A DNA stretch of 64,000 nucleotides from Galdieria sulphuraria (GCF_000341285.1 NW_005178449.1:108323-172322), one strand, 5' to 3'; counted from the first letter of the stretch, positions 12,422-23,689 are shown. Notes: generated by a model from the sequence alone, not told the origin. Numbers and translations are program-made.

Positions 12422-13618
12422 TTATAATTTGCAGAATTTGCCGTTACGAATGTGAGGAGCATTGTTGCGTCTTTTGGTAGCAAGTTTACCTCTGGAAATC
12501 AACTTCAACTTATGAATATCTTCTAAACACGAACAACCGGAAAGTTTCATTCCGTCTATAAATTCTCTCTTCAATATTCCCAAAACTTTCTTCACCCCCA
12601 GAATACCGTTACAAGCTAAACCCCATAATATTGGCCGTCCAATACAGACTGCGTCAGCTCCAAGAGCCAGCGCTTTTATGATGTCTTCTCCGGAACGAAA
12701 ACCGGAATCGATGAGAATAGGAAAATTTTGTAGCTTCAACTTTCGAACTGCCTGGACAACAGCAGGGAGGCATTGCAAAGTTGGCACAGCACTACCTAAT
12801 TGTCTTCCGCCATGATTACTGATAATTATCCCTGTCAAACCATACTTATAGGCCAATAAGGCGTCTTCTACTGACTGAATACCCTTGAGAAATACTGGCA
12901 AGCGAGTTTGTTGCCTTATTAAACGAACATCATCCCAAGTAATATTGGCATCAAATATTTTATCGATGTGGTCATCAAAACCGCCTGTATCACCTTCATT
13001 TGCAAAAGCATAAATTTTTTTGTCTTCATCGCTATAATTTTCATAATTGAGTCCACTTGGTAGTCTTTGAAAACCATTTCTCGTGTCAATCGGTCGATAG
13101 CCAAAAATGGGGGAGTCCACTGTAATCACCAAGGCTTCATATCCAGCTTCTTCAGCTCGCTTTACCAAACGCAAAGTTATATCCCTGTCTTTCAAAATAT
13201 AACATTGAAACCAATGTGATCCTTTCGTTGCCACTTTACGCACTTGTTCCAGTCGTACAGTAGCATGTTGCGAGACACCGAGTGTAATTCCTTCATCAAG
13301 ACAGGCCAGAGCTGTTGCCTCTTCCCCTTGCGGGTGTACAAGTTTGTGTACTCCAAAAGGTGCCACAAGGAAAGGAAAAGACAAAGTTGTTTTGCCTACT
13401 TGTAAGGACGTCTTTGGTTCAGAACAGGAGGAAAGAACTCTTGGAATAATAAACAGGGTTTGAAATATTCTCGTGTTGGCTTTTACACTTTGTTCGTCAC
13501 CAGCACCGCTAGCAACATACTCATATATATGCTTGGGAAGCTTTCTTTTGGCTTCCAGTTCAAAATCTTTCAAGACTAGGCACTGCGATTGTGCATTCCT
13601 ATTGCTGTCTACAGTCAT
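12422..13618 (-). CDS. (S)-2-hydroxy-acid oxidase (glycolate/lactate oxidase type), peroxisomal CKL end
   Basis: This is an FMN-dependent alpha-hydroxy-acid oxidase: it oxidises glycolate or L-lactate to the 2-oxo acid and makes H2O2. It is a single exon of 398 residues. The fold is a complete TIM barrel. Seen are the N-terminal YEYVASGAGDE with the substrate tyrosine, QCYILKDR with the second tyrosine, FLKG with Lys245, the catalytic SNHGGRQL (His269, Arg272), and the FMN phosphate loop DSGFRSGEDIIKALALGADA. The residue after RQL is Gly instead of the usual Asp. The last three residues are Cys-Lys-Leu, a PTS1 variant, so a peroxisomal location is likely and photorespiratory glycolate oxidation is the natural role. 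The start is the ATG at 13618; an in-frame GTG four codons upstream is unlikely in a nuclear gene. It diverges from the XRCC2-like gene with 183 bp between starts. Confidence 0.88.
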   Translation of the reverse strand: MTVDSNRNAQSQCLVLKDFELEAKRKLPKHIYEYVASGAGDEQSVKANTRIFQTLFIIPRVLSSCSEPKTSLQVGKTTLSFPFLVAPFGVHKLVHPQGEEATALACLDEGITLGVSQHATVRLEQVRKVATKGSHWFQCYILKDRDITLRLVKRAEEAGYEALVITVDSPIFGYRPIDTRNGFQRLPSGLNYENYSDEDKKIYAFANEGDTGGFDDHIDKIFDANITWDDVRLIRQQTRLPVFLKGIQSVEDALLAYKYGLTGIIISNHGGRQLGSAVPTLQCLPAVVQAVRKLKLQNFPILIDSGFRSGEDIIKALALGADAVCIGRPILWGLACNGILGVKKVLGILKREFIDGMKLSGCSCLEDIHKLKLISRGKLATKRRNNAPHIRNGKFCKL

Positions 13619-13801
13619 TATATCAGGCACTACCGATTCCCAAAATATAATACGATTCGTAACTGAAATTTAATATTCTGGAATATAGTAGCTTCGAGAT
13701 GAAAACTTTGCAATATGTCAAAGTAAGTTTGCTTACATCGATATTATCGTAGAACGATTGCCTACAAAAAAGATTAACTTGGAGCATTTGACCGTGTCAG
13801 A

Positions 13802-15048
13802 ATGGAACTCGTATCAGAAACTGGATTTCAGATATTCCATCGCTTGAAACGCAAATATTTTCCTCCAGTTTATTTTCAAACTTCCGTAAGTCTAGTTTAC
13901 ATTCCCTTCTACTCGAGAAATGACGTTTGAAGTTTTTCTGTCCTATCGCCGTCCTCGAAGCGGGTGATCTTGTAGAGATCACTGGACTGTCCAAATGTGG
14001 CAAAACTCAGTTCCTTTACCAGTGCACAGCAAATTTTATTTTATATCAGTTAGAAAGAGAATCATACCGAAGAGAGCTACAGTTAGTTTGGATTGACATG
14101 GACTGGAATTTTGATATTTCAAGGATACGGGTACTTCTACAGTCAAGCAGCAGGTATGCAATATTGTCACATTAGTCACTTATTATGAGGTGAGGTTCTA
14201 ATTTGCTAGCAGTACTACGTACGATGAAGCGCAAGTTTCTCAAATCCTTGACAAGCTGCAGATTTCTCAGCCACAAGATGATTGGCAGCTGCTGTTGTAT
14301 TTGAGCGACCTTCAAGAACAAATAGAGACCAGTGGTCATTGTAAGCGTTCTTTTTCCTCGAATAGAATAAATAAGGCTGATAGTTTTGTAGCCTACGTTA
14401 TATTTATAGACGGAATCGGAGGCTGGCAACACTGGAATTCTTTTACCAGTCAAGTGGCAGTGCTGCAGGCTTGTTTTATGAAACTTAAAAGATTGTTATT
14501 CAATTTTCCTGTTATATGCTTAGCATCAGTAAAGATGCAGATGTCTTTGCCATTTCGGTCGAAATCTATATATTTGAACAGCGAAAGTTCTCATTCTATT
14601 CCAGAATACTTACCACAGCCTTGGAAAGAGTTGGTGACTCATAAACTTGTTACACTTCGACAAAAAGAGGAAGAAGACAATGATAATAATGGCGTTAGTG
14701 TTTTCTTGATCTATCATTTTTCAAAAGCAGACTATACTGAAGGAAATAGTTGGTGGAAAGGATGGAAGTCGAATGAACAATGGAAAATGAAAGTAACAAG
14801 TCAGCTGGTGACTTGGGAGGCTCTGTCGTAAATGACGAATTATTTTTTTGGGCGATATTTCAATTAGCAAAGAAACATATCATCTTAAGTTCGATTCCAT
14901 GAGCCACAATCGGAAAGCTGGTGACAGAACAATCATTTTCATTATAAATATTGCATCTTTTTCTCACCACATACATTTGAACCTTCGACAATATTTGGTT
15001 GAAAGTCACTCGTTGAAACAAATGTTACCAATGTTAAGTAGCGTCTGA
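13802..15048 (+). CDS. XRCC2: XRCC2-like RecA-fold ATPase (RAD51 paralog)
   Basis: RAD51 paralogs promote homologous recombination. I read five exons: 13802-13885, 13933-14153, 14210-14340, 14392-14827 and 14868-15048, joining in frame to 350 residues. Walker A is GLSKCGKT at residues 46-53, followed by a segment (LVWIDMDWNFDISRIRVLL) that closely matches the XRCC2 pattern IDTDYHFDMLRL. The Walker B region is YVIFIDGIGGWQHW, and then comes the RAD51-family stretch PWKELVTHKL. The third intron (14341-14391) is 51 bp and has no stop in frame, so a retained form would still be open. The last intron is only 40 bp; without it the protein would stop at 14831. Family (RecA/KaiC) is sure; assignment to XRCC2 rather than another paralog is an inference. 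Confidence 0.68.
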
Positions 15049-15829
15049 ATTATATGTATCTATAGTTTCTTCCTAAATAAAGTTTGGATAACTATTATCC
15101 ATAAGTATCAGGGACTTCGAATAAATGGAAGCCTTAGCTCATTGGTAGATGGCAAAATTCCTACTGCGACGAGACATTCACAAGTGTCTTTCCAGTAACA
15201 GAGTAAAGAGCATCTAAAGCGAAAGTTTCGAATGGACAAACTCCGGTGTCTGTTAAGATCTTCTTGGCAGGACCTTTGCAACTCCATTTTCCAGAGTCTG
15301 AAAGCGTGTGCTACAATTGAGACAAACAGAGAATATCAAATCCTCACATTGACATGCCGTGAACAAGAATTGAAGTGAATATAATATCAAACGTGTAACA
15401 AGTGTGTAAAAAGCCACTCCATCAGTAACTGCTCCTAAGTGTATATACAACCAATATCGTTCAACTTGTCCATTCCCAAAATTCAAAAAGGCATTCATAT
15501 ATATATCCTTCCAATATCCTCTTCCTTTGATATAAGCGCCACAAACAGAGATATACCGTTTATTCATCATATGCGCCATTAGTGGCTACAACTCCAAATG
15601 GCCATGCTAACAAGAAAACAACTCCAGACAAGTGGTCGCACAATGCGTAATACTAACCACTCCACTATCGTCGAACAGAGCTTCATCAGACAAATAAACC
15701 GAACATGCGCAACAATCACGAAATAAGCAATACCGTCTCAAGGTACCCAAACGAGTCACTACCTTGAAACATCAGCTAATATTCCTCTTCTCCTACTTAC
15801 GATTGAGTTATTCTATATCCTCTCAAAAA
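15049..15829. other. Intergenic stretch with one doubtful ORF
   Basis: This lies between the XRCC2-like gene (+) and the SR-protein gene (-), which converge. The minus strand carries an ATG-started frame of 108 codons at 15579-15253. It has a hydrophobic centre (LVTRLILYSLQFLFTA) and a CxxC-like cysteine pair pattern but no known domain. It may be a small real gene, an exon or chance. On the plus strand near 15128-15150 a tRNA D-arm-like string appears but no matching arms follow. Confidence 0.3.
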
Positions 15830-16597
15830 CTACCCACCTCTAGGTGACTCATTGGCGGAGTTGTCACCTCTCCTCTTCTCAACACTTTCAATACTTCTCG
15901 AACGAGATCTACGACGATCTTCGTAACTGCTTTCGTCACGATAGTTGTTCTCCACACTGGGAGAGTGGGTTCTGTTCCTACTTTCCTCCTTTCTTACTGG
16001 ACTCCTGCTCCTACTTGCGCTTCGAGAATAGTCATCTCTCCTCCTCGGACTGTCTACAGAAGAGCGCCGAAATCTTCTTCTAGGAGGCGATCTACTTCTA
16101 GAGCGATGGCTTCGCCTTGGAGGGGGAGACCTCGAGTGAGAAGGCGAGCGGCTACTGTGCCTATAAGGACTGTGACGCGGGCTTCTTTTCCTTCTAGAAG
16201 GGAGTCCAGAAGGAGAAGGTGTTCTTGGACGAGGAGCAGTACAGTCCTTTTGCGTATGCCCCTTTTCCCCACAGCGATAGCAACGGTTACTCCAGTCTCC
16301 ATTTGGGCACTCTCTGGCAAAGTGACCCAACAAGCCACAGTTGTAACACTTTGGCTGTCTTGGGGGAGCTCTTTCGTTCTTAGCAAACTCGACCCTTATA
16401 CGTTCACCTTCTAGCCTCTTTCCATCCAAATAATACCGGGCATCCTCGGCATCTCTTTCATCGCCCATCTCAACAAACGCATAGTCAGACAGTAACCGAA
16501 CGTCCCTGACTCGACCATACTTTGAAAACAGGTCTTCCAAGTCTCTCCTTGTAGCATGTCTCGAAACATTTCCAACGTACAGTTTTCTGGTCGGCAT
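15830..16597 (-). CDS. RS2Z-type SR splicing factor (RRM, two zinc knuckles, RS tail)
   Basis: This is a nuclear pre-mRNA splicing regulator. It is an intronless reading frame of 255 residues. An RRM spans about residues 4-74 (RNP2 KLYVGNV, RNP1-like DYAFVEM). Two CCHC zinc knuckles follow, [15 protein letters not shown] and [14 protein letters not shown]. The C-terminal half is rich in RS, SP and SR dipeptides ([23 protein letters not shown]). One RRM plus two knuckles is the layout of the plant RS2Z32/33 subfamily. The start is the first ATG, directly before TRKLYVGN; 28 open codons upstream lack an ATG. The 5' neighbour on the other strand starts only 47 bp away. Confidence 0.9.
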   Translation of the reverse strand: MPTRKLYVGNVSRHATRRDLEDLFSKYGRVRDVRLLSDYAFVEMGDERDAEDARYYLDGKRLEGERIRVEFAKNERAPPRQPKCYNCGLLGHFARECPNGDWSNRCYRCGEKGHTQKDCTAPRPRTPSPSGLPSRRKRSPRHSPYRHSSRSPSHSRSPPPRRSHRSRSRSPPRRRFRRSSVDSPRRRDDYSRSASRSRSPVRKEESRNRTHSPSVENNYRDESSYEDRRRSRSRSIESVEKRRGDNSANESPRGG

Positions 16598-16644
16598 GGC
16601 GCTTAAACGGCGTTGCCCAAATTCCCACGACGAAAAGATGGATA

Positions 16645-17286
16645 ATGTTGTTGAATGCGTTCCAAAGCAGTTGGGGTGCAATTAGGAACAAGAGATCTCA
16701 GTTAACGTTGCTATTTAAACAAGTGAGAAGATGTAGAGTATATCCAGAATCTCCCCAAATCGTGAACGGGGTGGAAGAAGTAGTTGAACCGCAGATGTCG
16801 CAGTTTGGATCAAAGAGGAGGCGTTTCTTCGAAAGGAATCGCATACAGAGGCTCAGACAACAAAGTCAAGTTGCCATAGCTACTTGGATGAGAATAATAA
16901 TAGCAAAGGGAACAGACTTTGAGGTAACGTAAATTTTTGCCTTTCAATATTATTTATCTACTCTTTTGTAGATATTAGACTCCAAGGTCTATTTTCGTGA
17001 AGAGGACGTCAACTGGAGTTTGCTGCGCCAGTGTGAGAAAGTACGCCAGTTTAATCCAATTGGTATGGCAACGTATTACGATATATGCGTCCAACAAGGC
17101 AACTATAGTCATTTTAAGAAAGCTGCTGCTTGGAAATTTGGGGTAACTTTGTTTTCTATTTGTTGGGCGACTTGTTTCACCAAGAGTTTTTATCTACAGG
17201 AACTAAAAGGGGAATGGAAACTTCTTGGTCGCCGAGTTGCCTTTTGGAAAGGTGTTCAAATAACTGTTACACGAGTGAACGAGTAA
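16645..17286 (+). CDS. Unknown small basic protein, three exons
   Basis: Exons 16645-16923, 16972-17142 and 17200-17286 join in phase 0 through introns of 48 and 57 bp and give 178 residues. I recognise no domain. The N-terminus is basic and free of acidic residues for about 38 positions ([13 protein letters not shown]), which could be a mitochondrial presequence. A very basic patch follows ([18 protein letters not shown]), and the rest is tryptophan-rich (WSLLRQC, AAWKFG, GEWKLLG, AFWKGV). Clean frame-preserving introns argue that the gene is real. It is divergent from the SR-protein gene. An ATG at 16638 in another frame ends after 15 codons and would be an upstream ORF if transcribed. Confidence 0.55.
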
Positions 17287-17780
17287 CGGAAAGATATAAG
17301 CAAACAAGTTGCCAATAGCTTTAAAAAAGTATATAACTTAAACTACGATAAGCAGTACGGGGATTTTGTTTATGGTGCTGTTAACTCGCGTGTATGTTTG
17401 AAACTACCGAAATTGGTCTTCTTTCTTATGTATAGAATATCATATTGAGGATAATCTCTTGTTTGAGTTTATGTGAATCCGTTGAAAGCTGCAGACAAAG
17501 AGCGAGTAACTTGGTTTGATAGTTTATCGATTCTTTCCAGTTGGTGAGTAGAGAAACTGTAGACCATACAATTGGTTGTTGTATTATTACAATTGGCAAC
17601 CAACATATTCTAAATAAAGTAAATTGCTGCCTTTGCTTGCACGGATATTGAAAACATGTTTTTTGAAGTTTTTGATCAACAACGTAACAATAAGAATCGT
17701 CGCCGTGGAACAATATTTGGTGATTGGATTTCGAAGATCGTAGTCGTTCGTATTTATTCTTAATCTTATCTTTTGAACGA
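17287..17780. other. Intergenic region upstream of PA2G4
   Basis: This is a 494-bp gap between two plus-strand genes, holding the 3' end of the small basic protein gene and the promoter and 5' UTR of PA2G4. Minus-strand ORFs here overlap the PA2G4 coding region and lack any domain. I see nothing else. Confidence 0.5.
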
Positions 17781-19016
17781 ATGAATACACAGAAAGTTGA
17801 CCTGAGTAATGATAGAGCTTTAGAGGATATTGGAGAGAGCAAGTCCATTGAAAGTCCAGAAGTGGTAACCAAATATAAAACAGCCGCAGAAGCTGTAAAC
17901 AAGGCTTTTTTGCACGTAAAGGAGGCCGTGAAGCCCAATGTTTCTGTCTTGGAGTTGTGTAAGCTAGGCGATAGTCAGATCTTGGAGTACACTTCAGGAG
18001 TGTTTAACAAGGCAAAGACTGCAACTGGTGAGAAGGTTGATAAGGGAATTGCCTTTCCTACTTGTGTTTGCGTGAATGCCTGTGTTTCACACTTTTCTCC
18101 CCTTTCCGACGAGGACACTGAACTTTTAAAAGAAGGTGATCTGATAAGTATCCAGATGGGTGCCCACATTGACGGATATTGTGCAGTTCTTTGCAATACT
18201 TTGTTTGTCAATGGTACTGAAATAGATTCATCCTCACAGACACTAACGGGAAGAAAAGCGGATCTAGTTGTCGCAGTATACACTGCAGCGGAAGCAGCTT
18301 TACGTATGTTAAGACCTGGAAGGACCAATACTGAAATATCAGAAATATTCGCAAAGATAGCTGATGCTTATGACTGCCGAATTGTGGAAGGCTGCCTAAG
18401 TCATCAAATGAAACGACACGTTATTGATGGAAACAAAGTTGTCCTTGCCAAACCCACGTTTGATCAAAAGGTGGATATATATGAATTTCAAGAGAATGAA
18501 GTTTATGCGATAGACATTGCTATGAGCACTGGCGAAGGAAAAACTAGAGAACAAGGTACACGTTGCACCATTTATAAACGTCGTGTGGATATAGAGTACA
18601 ATCTGAAAATGAAAACTTCTCGTGCAGTATTTAATGAGATTAATACCAAATATCCCACATTGCCTTTTTGTTTGCGTTCGCTTGCCGATGAAAAAAAGGC
18701 AAAGCTTGGTATTACGGAGCTTCTGACTCATAATCTTGTTGTTTCATATCCTGTTTTATATGAAAGAGAAGGTGTCTTTGTATGCCGAGCAAAGTTCACT
18801 GCTCTCATTTTACCGTCGCAAACTCTTCGTATTACTGAATTTTCGATGCCTTCGTGTCAAAGCGAAAAGACATTGTCTGACGAGACAGTAAAGGCAGTTT
18901 TGAAAACCTCTGTGTCAAAGAAAGCTCAAAAGAAAAAGAAGAAGCCAGAAAAATTAAACTCGCAACAAGTTCATGAAGAGCCAGTGCCAATGGAAACGGA
19001 TGAAAGGAATGCCTAG
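17781..19016 (+). CDS. PA2G4: Proliferation-associated protein 2G4 / EBP1 (methionine aminopeptidase fold)
   Basis: PA2G4 is a nucleolar and cytosolic pita-bread-fold protein that binds ribosomes near the exit tunnel and structured RNA; it has no peptidase activity. It is a single exon of 411 residues, typical for the family (about 390-400). Signature stretches are SPEVVTKYKTAAE at the N-terminus, GIAFPTCVCVN, LISIQMGAHIDGY and the C-terminal Lys-rich RNA-binding tail KKAQKKKKKPEK. The metal ligands of true methionine aminopeptidase are not conserved, as in PA2G4. The start is the first ATG in frame; 19 open codons upstream start with TTG. The stop faces the ribokinase stop 110 bp away. Confidence 0.93.
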   Translation: MNTQKVDLSNDRALEDIGESKSIESPEVVTKYKTAAEAVNKAFLHVKEAVKPNVSVLELCKLGDSQILEYTSGVFNKAKTATGEKVDKGIAFPTCVCVNACVSHFSPLSDEDTELLKEGDLISIQMGAHIDGYCAVLCNTLFVNGTEIDSSSQTLTGRKADLVVAVYTAAEAALRMLRPGRTNTEISEIFAKIADAYDCRIVEGCLSHQMKRHVIDGNKVVLAKPTFDQKVDIYEFQENEVYAIDIAMSTGEGKTREQGTRCTIYKRRVDIEYNLKMKTSRAVFNEINTKYPTLPFCLRSLADEKKAKLGITELLTHNLVVSYPVLYEREGVFVCRAKFTALILPSQTLRITEFSMPSCQSEKTLSDETVKAVLKTSVSKKAQKKKKKPEKLNSQQVHEEPVPMETDERNA

Positions 19017-19126
19017 TCAGGATAACTAAAGGGAGATGAACTCAAATAAACTTTCTATAGGAAACTTATAGCGTAAATATTATAACTTTAACTATGATTA
19101 TTACTATGGCAATTTCACAATTTGTT

Positions 19127-20198
19127 TCATTCCTTGATATGGTTAAGCTTTTGGATCCTTGCAACCTGATTGTCCTTCAACAGATATTCAACTTGTTCCC
19201 TAGAAGGATACGATTCTTGCGTGCCTTGTCTTGTCACCGATATTCCGGCCGCAATGTTGGCAAACCGAGCTGCTTCCAAAAGATTACCATATTCCATTAA
19301 TCCTACTGCAAGAGCCCCACAAAAACAGTCACCAGCTCCAGTAGTGTCCACTGTATGATGTGTTGATATGTAAGGCTCTATAAGAAATGCATTCAAATGT
19401 TTGTTTTCCATATGTGGACAAACAATGCATCCACGTTTGCCAAGCGTAATGACCAAAGCCAAGTTCTGAAACTTTCGCTGTAGTCTATCCACAAGACCAA
19501 ATATTACCGCAGTTTCACTATCGTCATTCGAATACCATGTACTATCAGGAATATGTAAACCCAACAAGATTTCTAACTCTAACACGTTGGGTACTAGAAT
19601 GTCGATTCCATACAGTATTTCATCATTTAGCAACTGAAAAGGTGCAGGGTTCAGAATAACCTTGATCTGGTTTCGTTTTGCAATTTCAACTTGAAACTGT
19701 ATCAGAAAGAATTGTCAAAGTCCACTCATTTAGCTTACTTGTTTTCTTGACGGTGTCTAAAGGGATTTCCAGTTGTAACAAACAAATAGAACAAGATACA
19801 ATGGCTTCCTCATGTCGTAACACATCTTCCGAAGACAATCGAGCATTGGCCCCAGAAACAACAGTTATAACATTCTCTCCAGTTTCTTCTTCAACAACGA
19901 TCAGGGCCAGTCCAGTAGATTCAAGTTCCTCTTTGATAACAGTACTTGTATTTACCGAGTACTCTGCCAATTTCTCCATAGCTTGACGACCATAATCATC
20001 ATCTCCAATCTTAGCCACCAAGTTAGTCTGAATGCCAAGCCTACTACAAGCAACAGCTTGATTGGCTCCCTTGCCACCATAGCGGATGGCAAACGAACTA
20101 GCGAGTATGGTTTCTCCTTTCACGGGAATTTTGGTTGCAGTTGCAACAAGGTCAACGTTGAGGCTACCAATGACACATATATTTCTCTCAGGCTCCAT
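19127..20198 (-). CDS. RBKS: Ribokinase (PfkB family)
   Basis: Ribokinase phosphorylates D-ribose to ribose-5-phosphate with ATP. Exon 1 is 20198-19739 and exon 2 is 19689-19127, through a 49-bp intron. The acceptor at 19690 is the one that keeps the frame and gives VKKTIEIAKRNQIKVILN, as expected for the family. The product has 340 residues. Seen are ICVIGSLNVDLV at the N-terminus, the PfkB motif 1 RYGGKGANQAVACSRLG and motif 2 VDTTGAGDCFCGALA with catalytic Asp274. The frame stays open 56 codons upstream of the chosen ATG, but without another ATG. A ribose-salvage role suits a heterotrophy-capable alga. Confidence 0.9.
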
Positions 20199-21290
20199 AA
20201 TTATAACAAAAAGTGAAAACTTTCGGAAGTTGTTACCAATAGCATTAAATGACTTCGCATTAAACGAAGGCTGAGATCCATCAGGGATTTTGGAAATTTC
20301 TCTCTTGAAATTATGAAAGGATGCCAAATCTTTTAGAAACAGCTTGCCGTTTGCTAAAGAGTACAAACCATTTTGAATGTTTTAAATTAAAGATTGTATC
20401 CATATAAAAGTTACCACTGATTTCCTTTTTTCGTTTAGAATATGAGTCTTCGAGGCATCACCTTTAAACTTGTCACTCCTGCAACTTTCTCAAGTTTCAT
20501 TGCTTGTGCTTCTTTTTACGACACAATATAACTTCCGTCATACTTGTGATAATATACAATGTTGACTGGATTTTATTGAAAGGAAATAGTATGGCAGCAT
20601 CGAAAAACTTTGCATGGCTATTGAATTCATTGTCATAGTTCTACCATATATTAACCGAGCTCTTATCTTCATGCTCTATATGGTTATATGATTTAGTCTC
20701 CTTGAGATATGCATAACGCGACATTTTGGTCCTAGTAAGCAACTTATTCATCCCAAAGTTTTGTATGTAAAAACATGCTTCAAAGAGGCTGGAAATTTTT
20801 TAATAGTTCCGTATTCTCTATTTAGATGCCTATCTTTTCTTCTCTTAGAGCAGACTTTTACTGTTGTCGGCTAGGAAACAAATACAAGTTGACAAAGATT
20901 TTTGGTTTTTGTGTGTCATCGTCCTTCCTTTAGCAAATATTATTATATTGGTTTCAATCTTCTTGAATTGTTTTCAACAAAAAGGAGCTATTTGAATAAA
21001 GACTGGCTTTGTTTGAGCGAGATGATAATCTTTGCAAGAAATGGCTTCTCAAATAAAATCATTTTCTTGTTGAAGCACTGTTGAACGAATTTTTGTCTTT
21101 AATTTGACAACTTTTCATATCTGCAAATCACCATGCTTGAAACGTCTTCTTTAATCTTGGGACTTGCAAAATCTTTACGAATATTTTTTGTAAGAGCATG
21201 AACAGCAAGCGGTTTAATGCAAGGAGGAAACATGACAACACACAAAGAGAAGCAGCTGAAATAGATCACCTACTAGTTCTAAAAAAGCTA
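20199..21290. other. Gene-free AT-rich stretch
   Basis: About 1.1 kb with no supportable gene. It contains the ribokinase promoter at its left end and then AT-rich sequence with many stops in all frames. It marks the change from dense housekeeping genes to the relic region that follows. Confidence 0.5.
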
Positions 21291-22398
21291 TCAAAGGTTT
21301 TGATTTGTATTTCTTCTGTTGTGTATCCCAAATAAGTCAAATTCCATGCTTTGAGTATATAAAGTGAACAGATGATTGCTCTTTTCCGAATAAACGACAT
21401 GATTATTTGGCTTTTTACTCCACAAGGCTATGAGAGGCATTGGGCCTCCTCCATAGATACCTTCAGCTGGTAATAATTTGGTTCCTACTGACAAGTTGAG
21501 TGAGTCTGGTCCTGCAGTTACAAATTGCCAACTGTCGGTAGACTTCTTAAAGTCAACTTCAGATTGATCCCATGTTATAAAGATGACAGAGTTGGAGTTT
21601 TTCCATATATCTGAGGATGTTATATTAGTAATTGCATCTTGAATGAACATATCTCCATTCAACAACTATCATTTTCTGTGGACAAACGGGCAATGCTTAT
21701 CATTTGGTCCTCCTTGTGGCAAAGCATCATATTCTACATGAGACGAATACTGTCCATGCATATCGTGGCAAACACCAGGAGTTATGAAACTAAAATTCGG
21801 TAGATTGCTATTTTTTAAATCATCCAAAATGTGCAAGTATGGCACAATATTCTTAACCCTTGTAGTGTTGCTGGTTATCTGAGAATACAATGCAAACGGT
21901 ACATGTCTTTTGACATAAACAGCAAAGTCTGAATTATTTGGATAATAATGGCCTAAGAAACCAACGTATTGAATAGCTTGGGTGTAGTTCTTCCAAGTCA
22001 TTTCCCTTTCATCGAGGAGACCCGCTATGTTTGTGTGGGTAAACTCCTAAAGCAAAGAAAGTTATTCTCATATAGCTAAAAGAAGTGGAATGATCTATAT
22101 ACCTGAGCAGGGTTATCAGAAAATTACCAAAACTGGAATTGCTATGTAGTTTGGTAGACTTGGATTGGTGTATCCATGGTAATGATCAGCATACATCTCT
22201 TCATTGATCAACTTGTTGATAAATGGCATGTCCATCTTACCAGTCATATTTGGTCTTCCGGTATTTTCCATCATAATAATGACTACATGGTCAAAGAATG
22301 GTAAAGAGGATGAGTTTCATGAAAAAGAAGGAGAAGAAGAAATACTAGCAGCCTTTGATGGTAATTATATTGAGTAAACAGCTGTAAAGGGAAAGCAT
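21291..22398 (-). pseudogene. Phosphoesterase-family (PF04185-like) pseudogene, copy A
   Basis: The intact family hydrolyses phosphate mono- or diesters (acid phosphatase or phospholipase C type) and is usually secreted. Going down the minus strand from 22398, one can read a hydrophobic leader (LSLYSCLLN), then FDHVVIIMMENTGRPN (the family N-terminal motif), SLPNYIA, a spliced-looking segment TNIAGLLDEREMTWKNY, SFITPGVCHDMHGQ, VIFITWDQSEVD, and a C-terminal LIALWSKKPNNHVVYSEKSNH. The frame breaks at least three times: around the leader (22345), near 22110-22140 where SSFGN and SDNPAQ sit in different frames, and near 21668. Each break disrupts conserved text, so the gene is dead unless the assembly is wrong. 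One intron (about 56 bp) is still visible at 22048-22102. Confidence 0.75.
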
Positions 22399-23689
22399 GG
22401 TAATAGGATGACAAAATATATAGTAACTATTAGAGAAAGAAGCTTTTGTTTGCATTGATTGTTGTATTGATAATCTTTTTCAATAGCAAAAATAGCGAAA
22501 ATATTTAGATGAAACGGTTCAGATATTGCTCTTTTAAGCCCATTGGTGCTAAATGGACTTGTCATACGAAGCGTTGAATGAATCTGTACAGTTGCCGTCG
22601 ATCCAAGTTAGTTTTAATTCCAATCGAAAAGTCATTTTTCTTTTCTCTAGATGATACTTCTTTTACTTCGAAGAAGTCAATACTTTCTTAAATAGAAAAG
22701 GTTATTTCTGAGATGATTAAGCTCGTAGCTCTTTATTTGAAATATTAGCTACAGAAACAGTTTAGAACATGTCTTTATGCCTTGGAGAACCAATTAAATA
22801 GATACGGAAGTTCTCAAAATCATTCAAGTGGCTGTCATTTCTTCAGTTTGCATAAAATAGAGAAGTTTAAAACAATCAAGCCAAGACAAATGATTTTCAC
22901 AGAATGTTTAGGATCAAGTTTGTCGAAAGAGACTTACTTCTATTGTTATTTGAAATAGTCTTGCTATGGAGTATGTATACAAAGCAGCTGTCCAATAAAG
23001 TTCTCACTCCAGTTAATACAAGAGCGAGAATGGCAGCCTTAGATTTGCTCACTCTGCAAAGCTCCTAATACTCTTATACACGTAGTAACTTGCTGTATTC
23101 ATAACAACTGTGGAGAAATTCTTTCGATTTTCACTGCATCAAGTTTTGAAGAGGTTCTTATCCTCCATTATCCTTCCAGTCAGATTTTCTATTTCTGGAC
23201 GAGAAACTTGTCTGGCTTCTTCAACTTTTTTTTCTCATGAACAACCCTTTCCTAGATACATCCCATTCATGTTGTTATCTCTAGTTTCACGATCCTATCT
23301 TGCGAAACCAGAATAGAAAAGTACGACAAGGTTGTTGATATCAAACTGAGTGAATGATGCCCTTCGTTATGAATACTTCAGAGTATACCAAAGGTGGTTT
23401 AATAATTTTCCGAAAGCCCACTGGGAAGCTGTTTTCAACCTTAAGTGGTTTAATTGTTTTTTTGTTTCCACAGACTATTAGTGGTGTTGCAAACTAGTTA
23501 TTTACTCTTTAGGAAAGAGAAATTGGTGTTCTTTAGTTTTCTTTGGAAGAGCCTGCACGACTTTTCAGCAGGAACAATTAGCTTCAGATTACTTTATGAG
23601 GCTGTCAATATAATCCTGATTCTGGGTTCAACAAGACGCTTTTTAACAACGATACAAGTCAAATGGGTTCTCCTTTAATAATCATACAA
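22399..23689. other. Spacer between the two phosphoesterase relics
   Basis: About 1.3 kb of AT-rich DNA. Open frames of 66-74 codons on the plus strand (23110-23316, 23454-23678) show no domain. It may contain further decayed coding sequence that I cannot identify. Confidence 0.4.

Noticed and set aside
15126-15240. tRNA-like string with a D-arm-like 'agctcattggtaga' and later 'tttcgaatgg', considered as an intron-containing or permuted tRNA
   Set aside because: The D stem does not pair (gctc with gatg), no anticodon stem or acceptor stem could be formed, and the T arm has no matching strand.
15965-16414. 149-codon plus-strand ORF opposite the SR-protein gene
   Set aside because: Arg/Ser-rich antisense of the RS repeat; compositional artefact.
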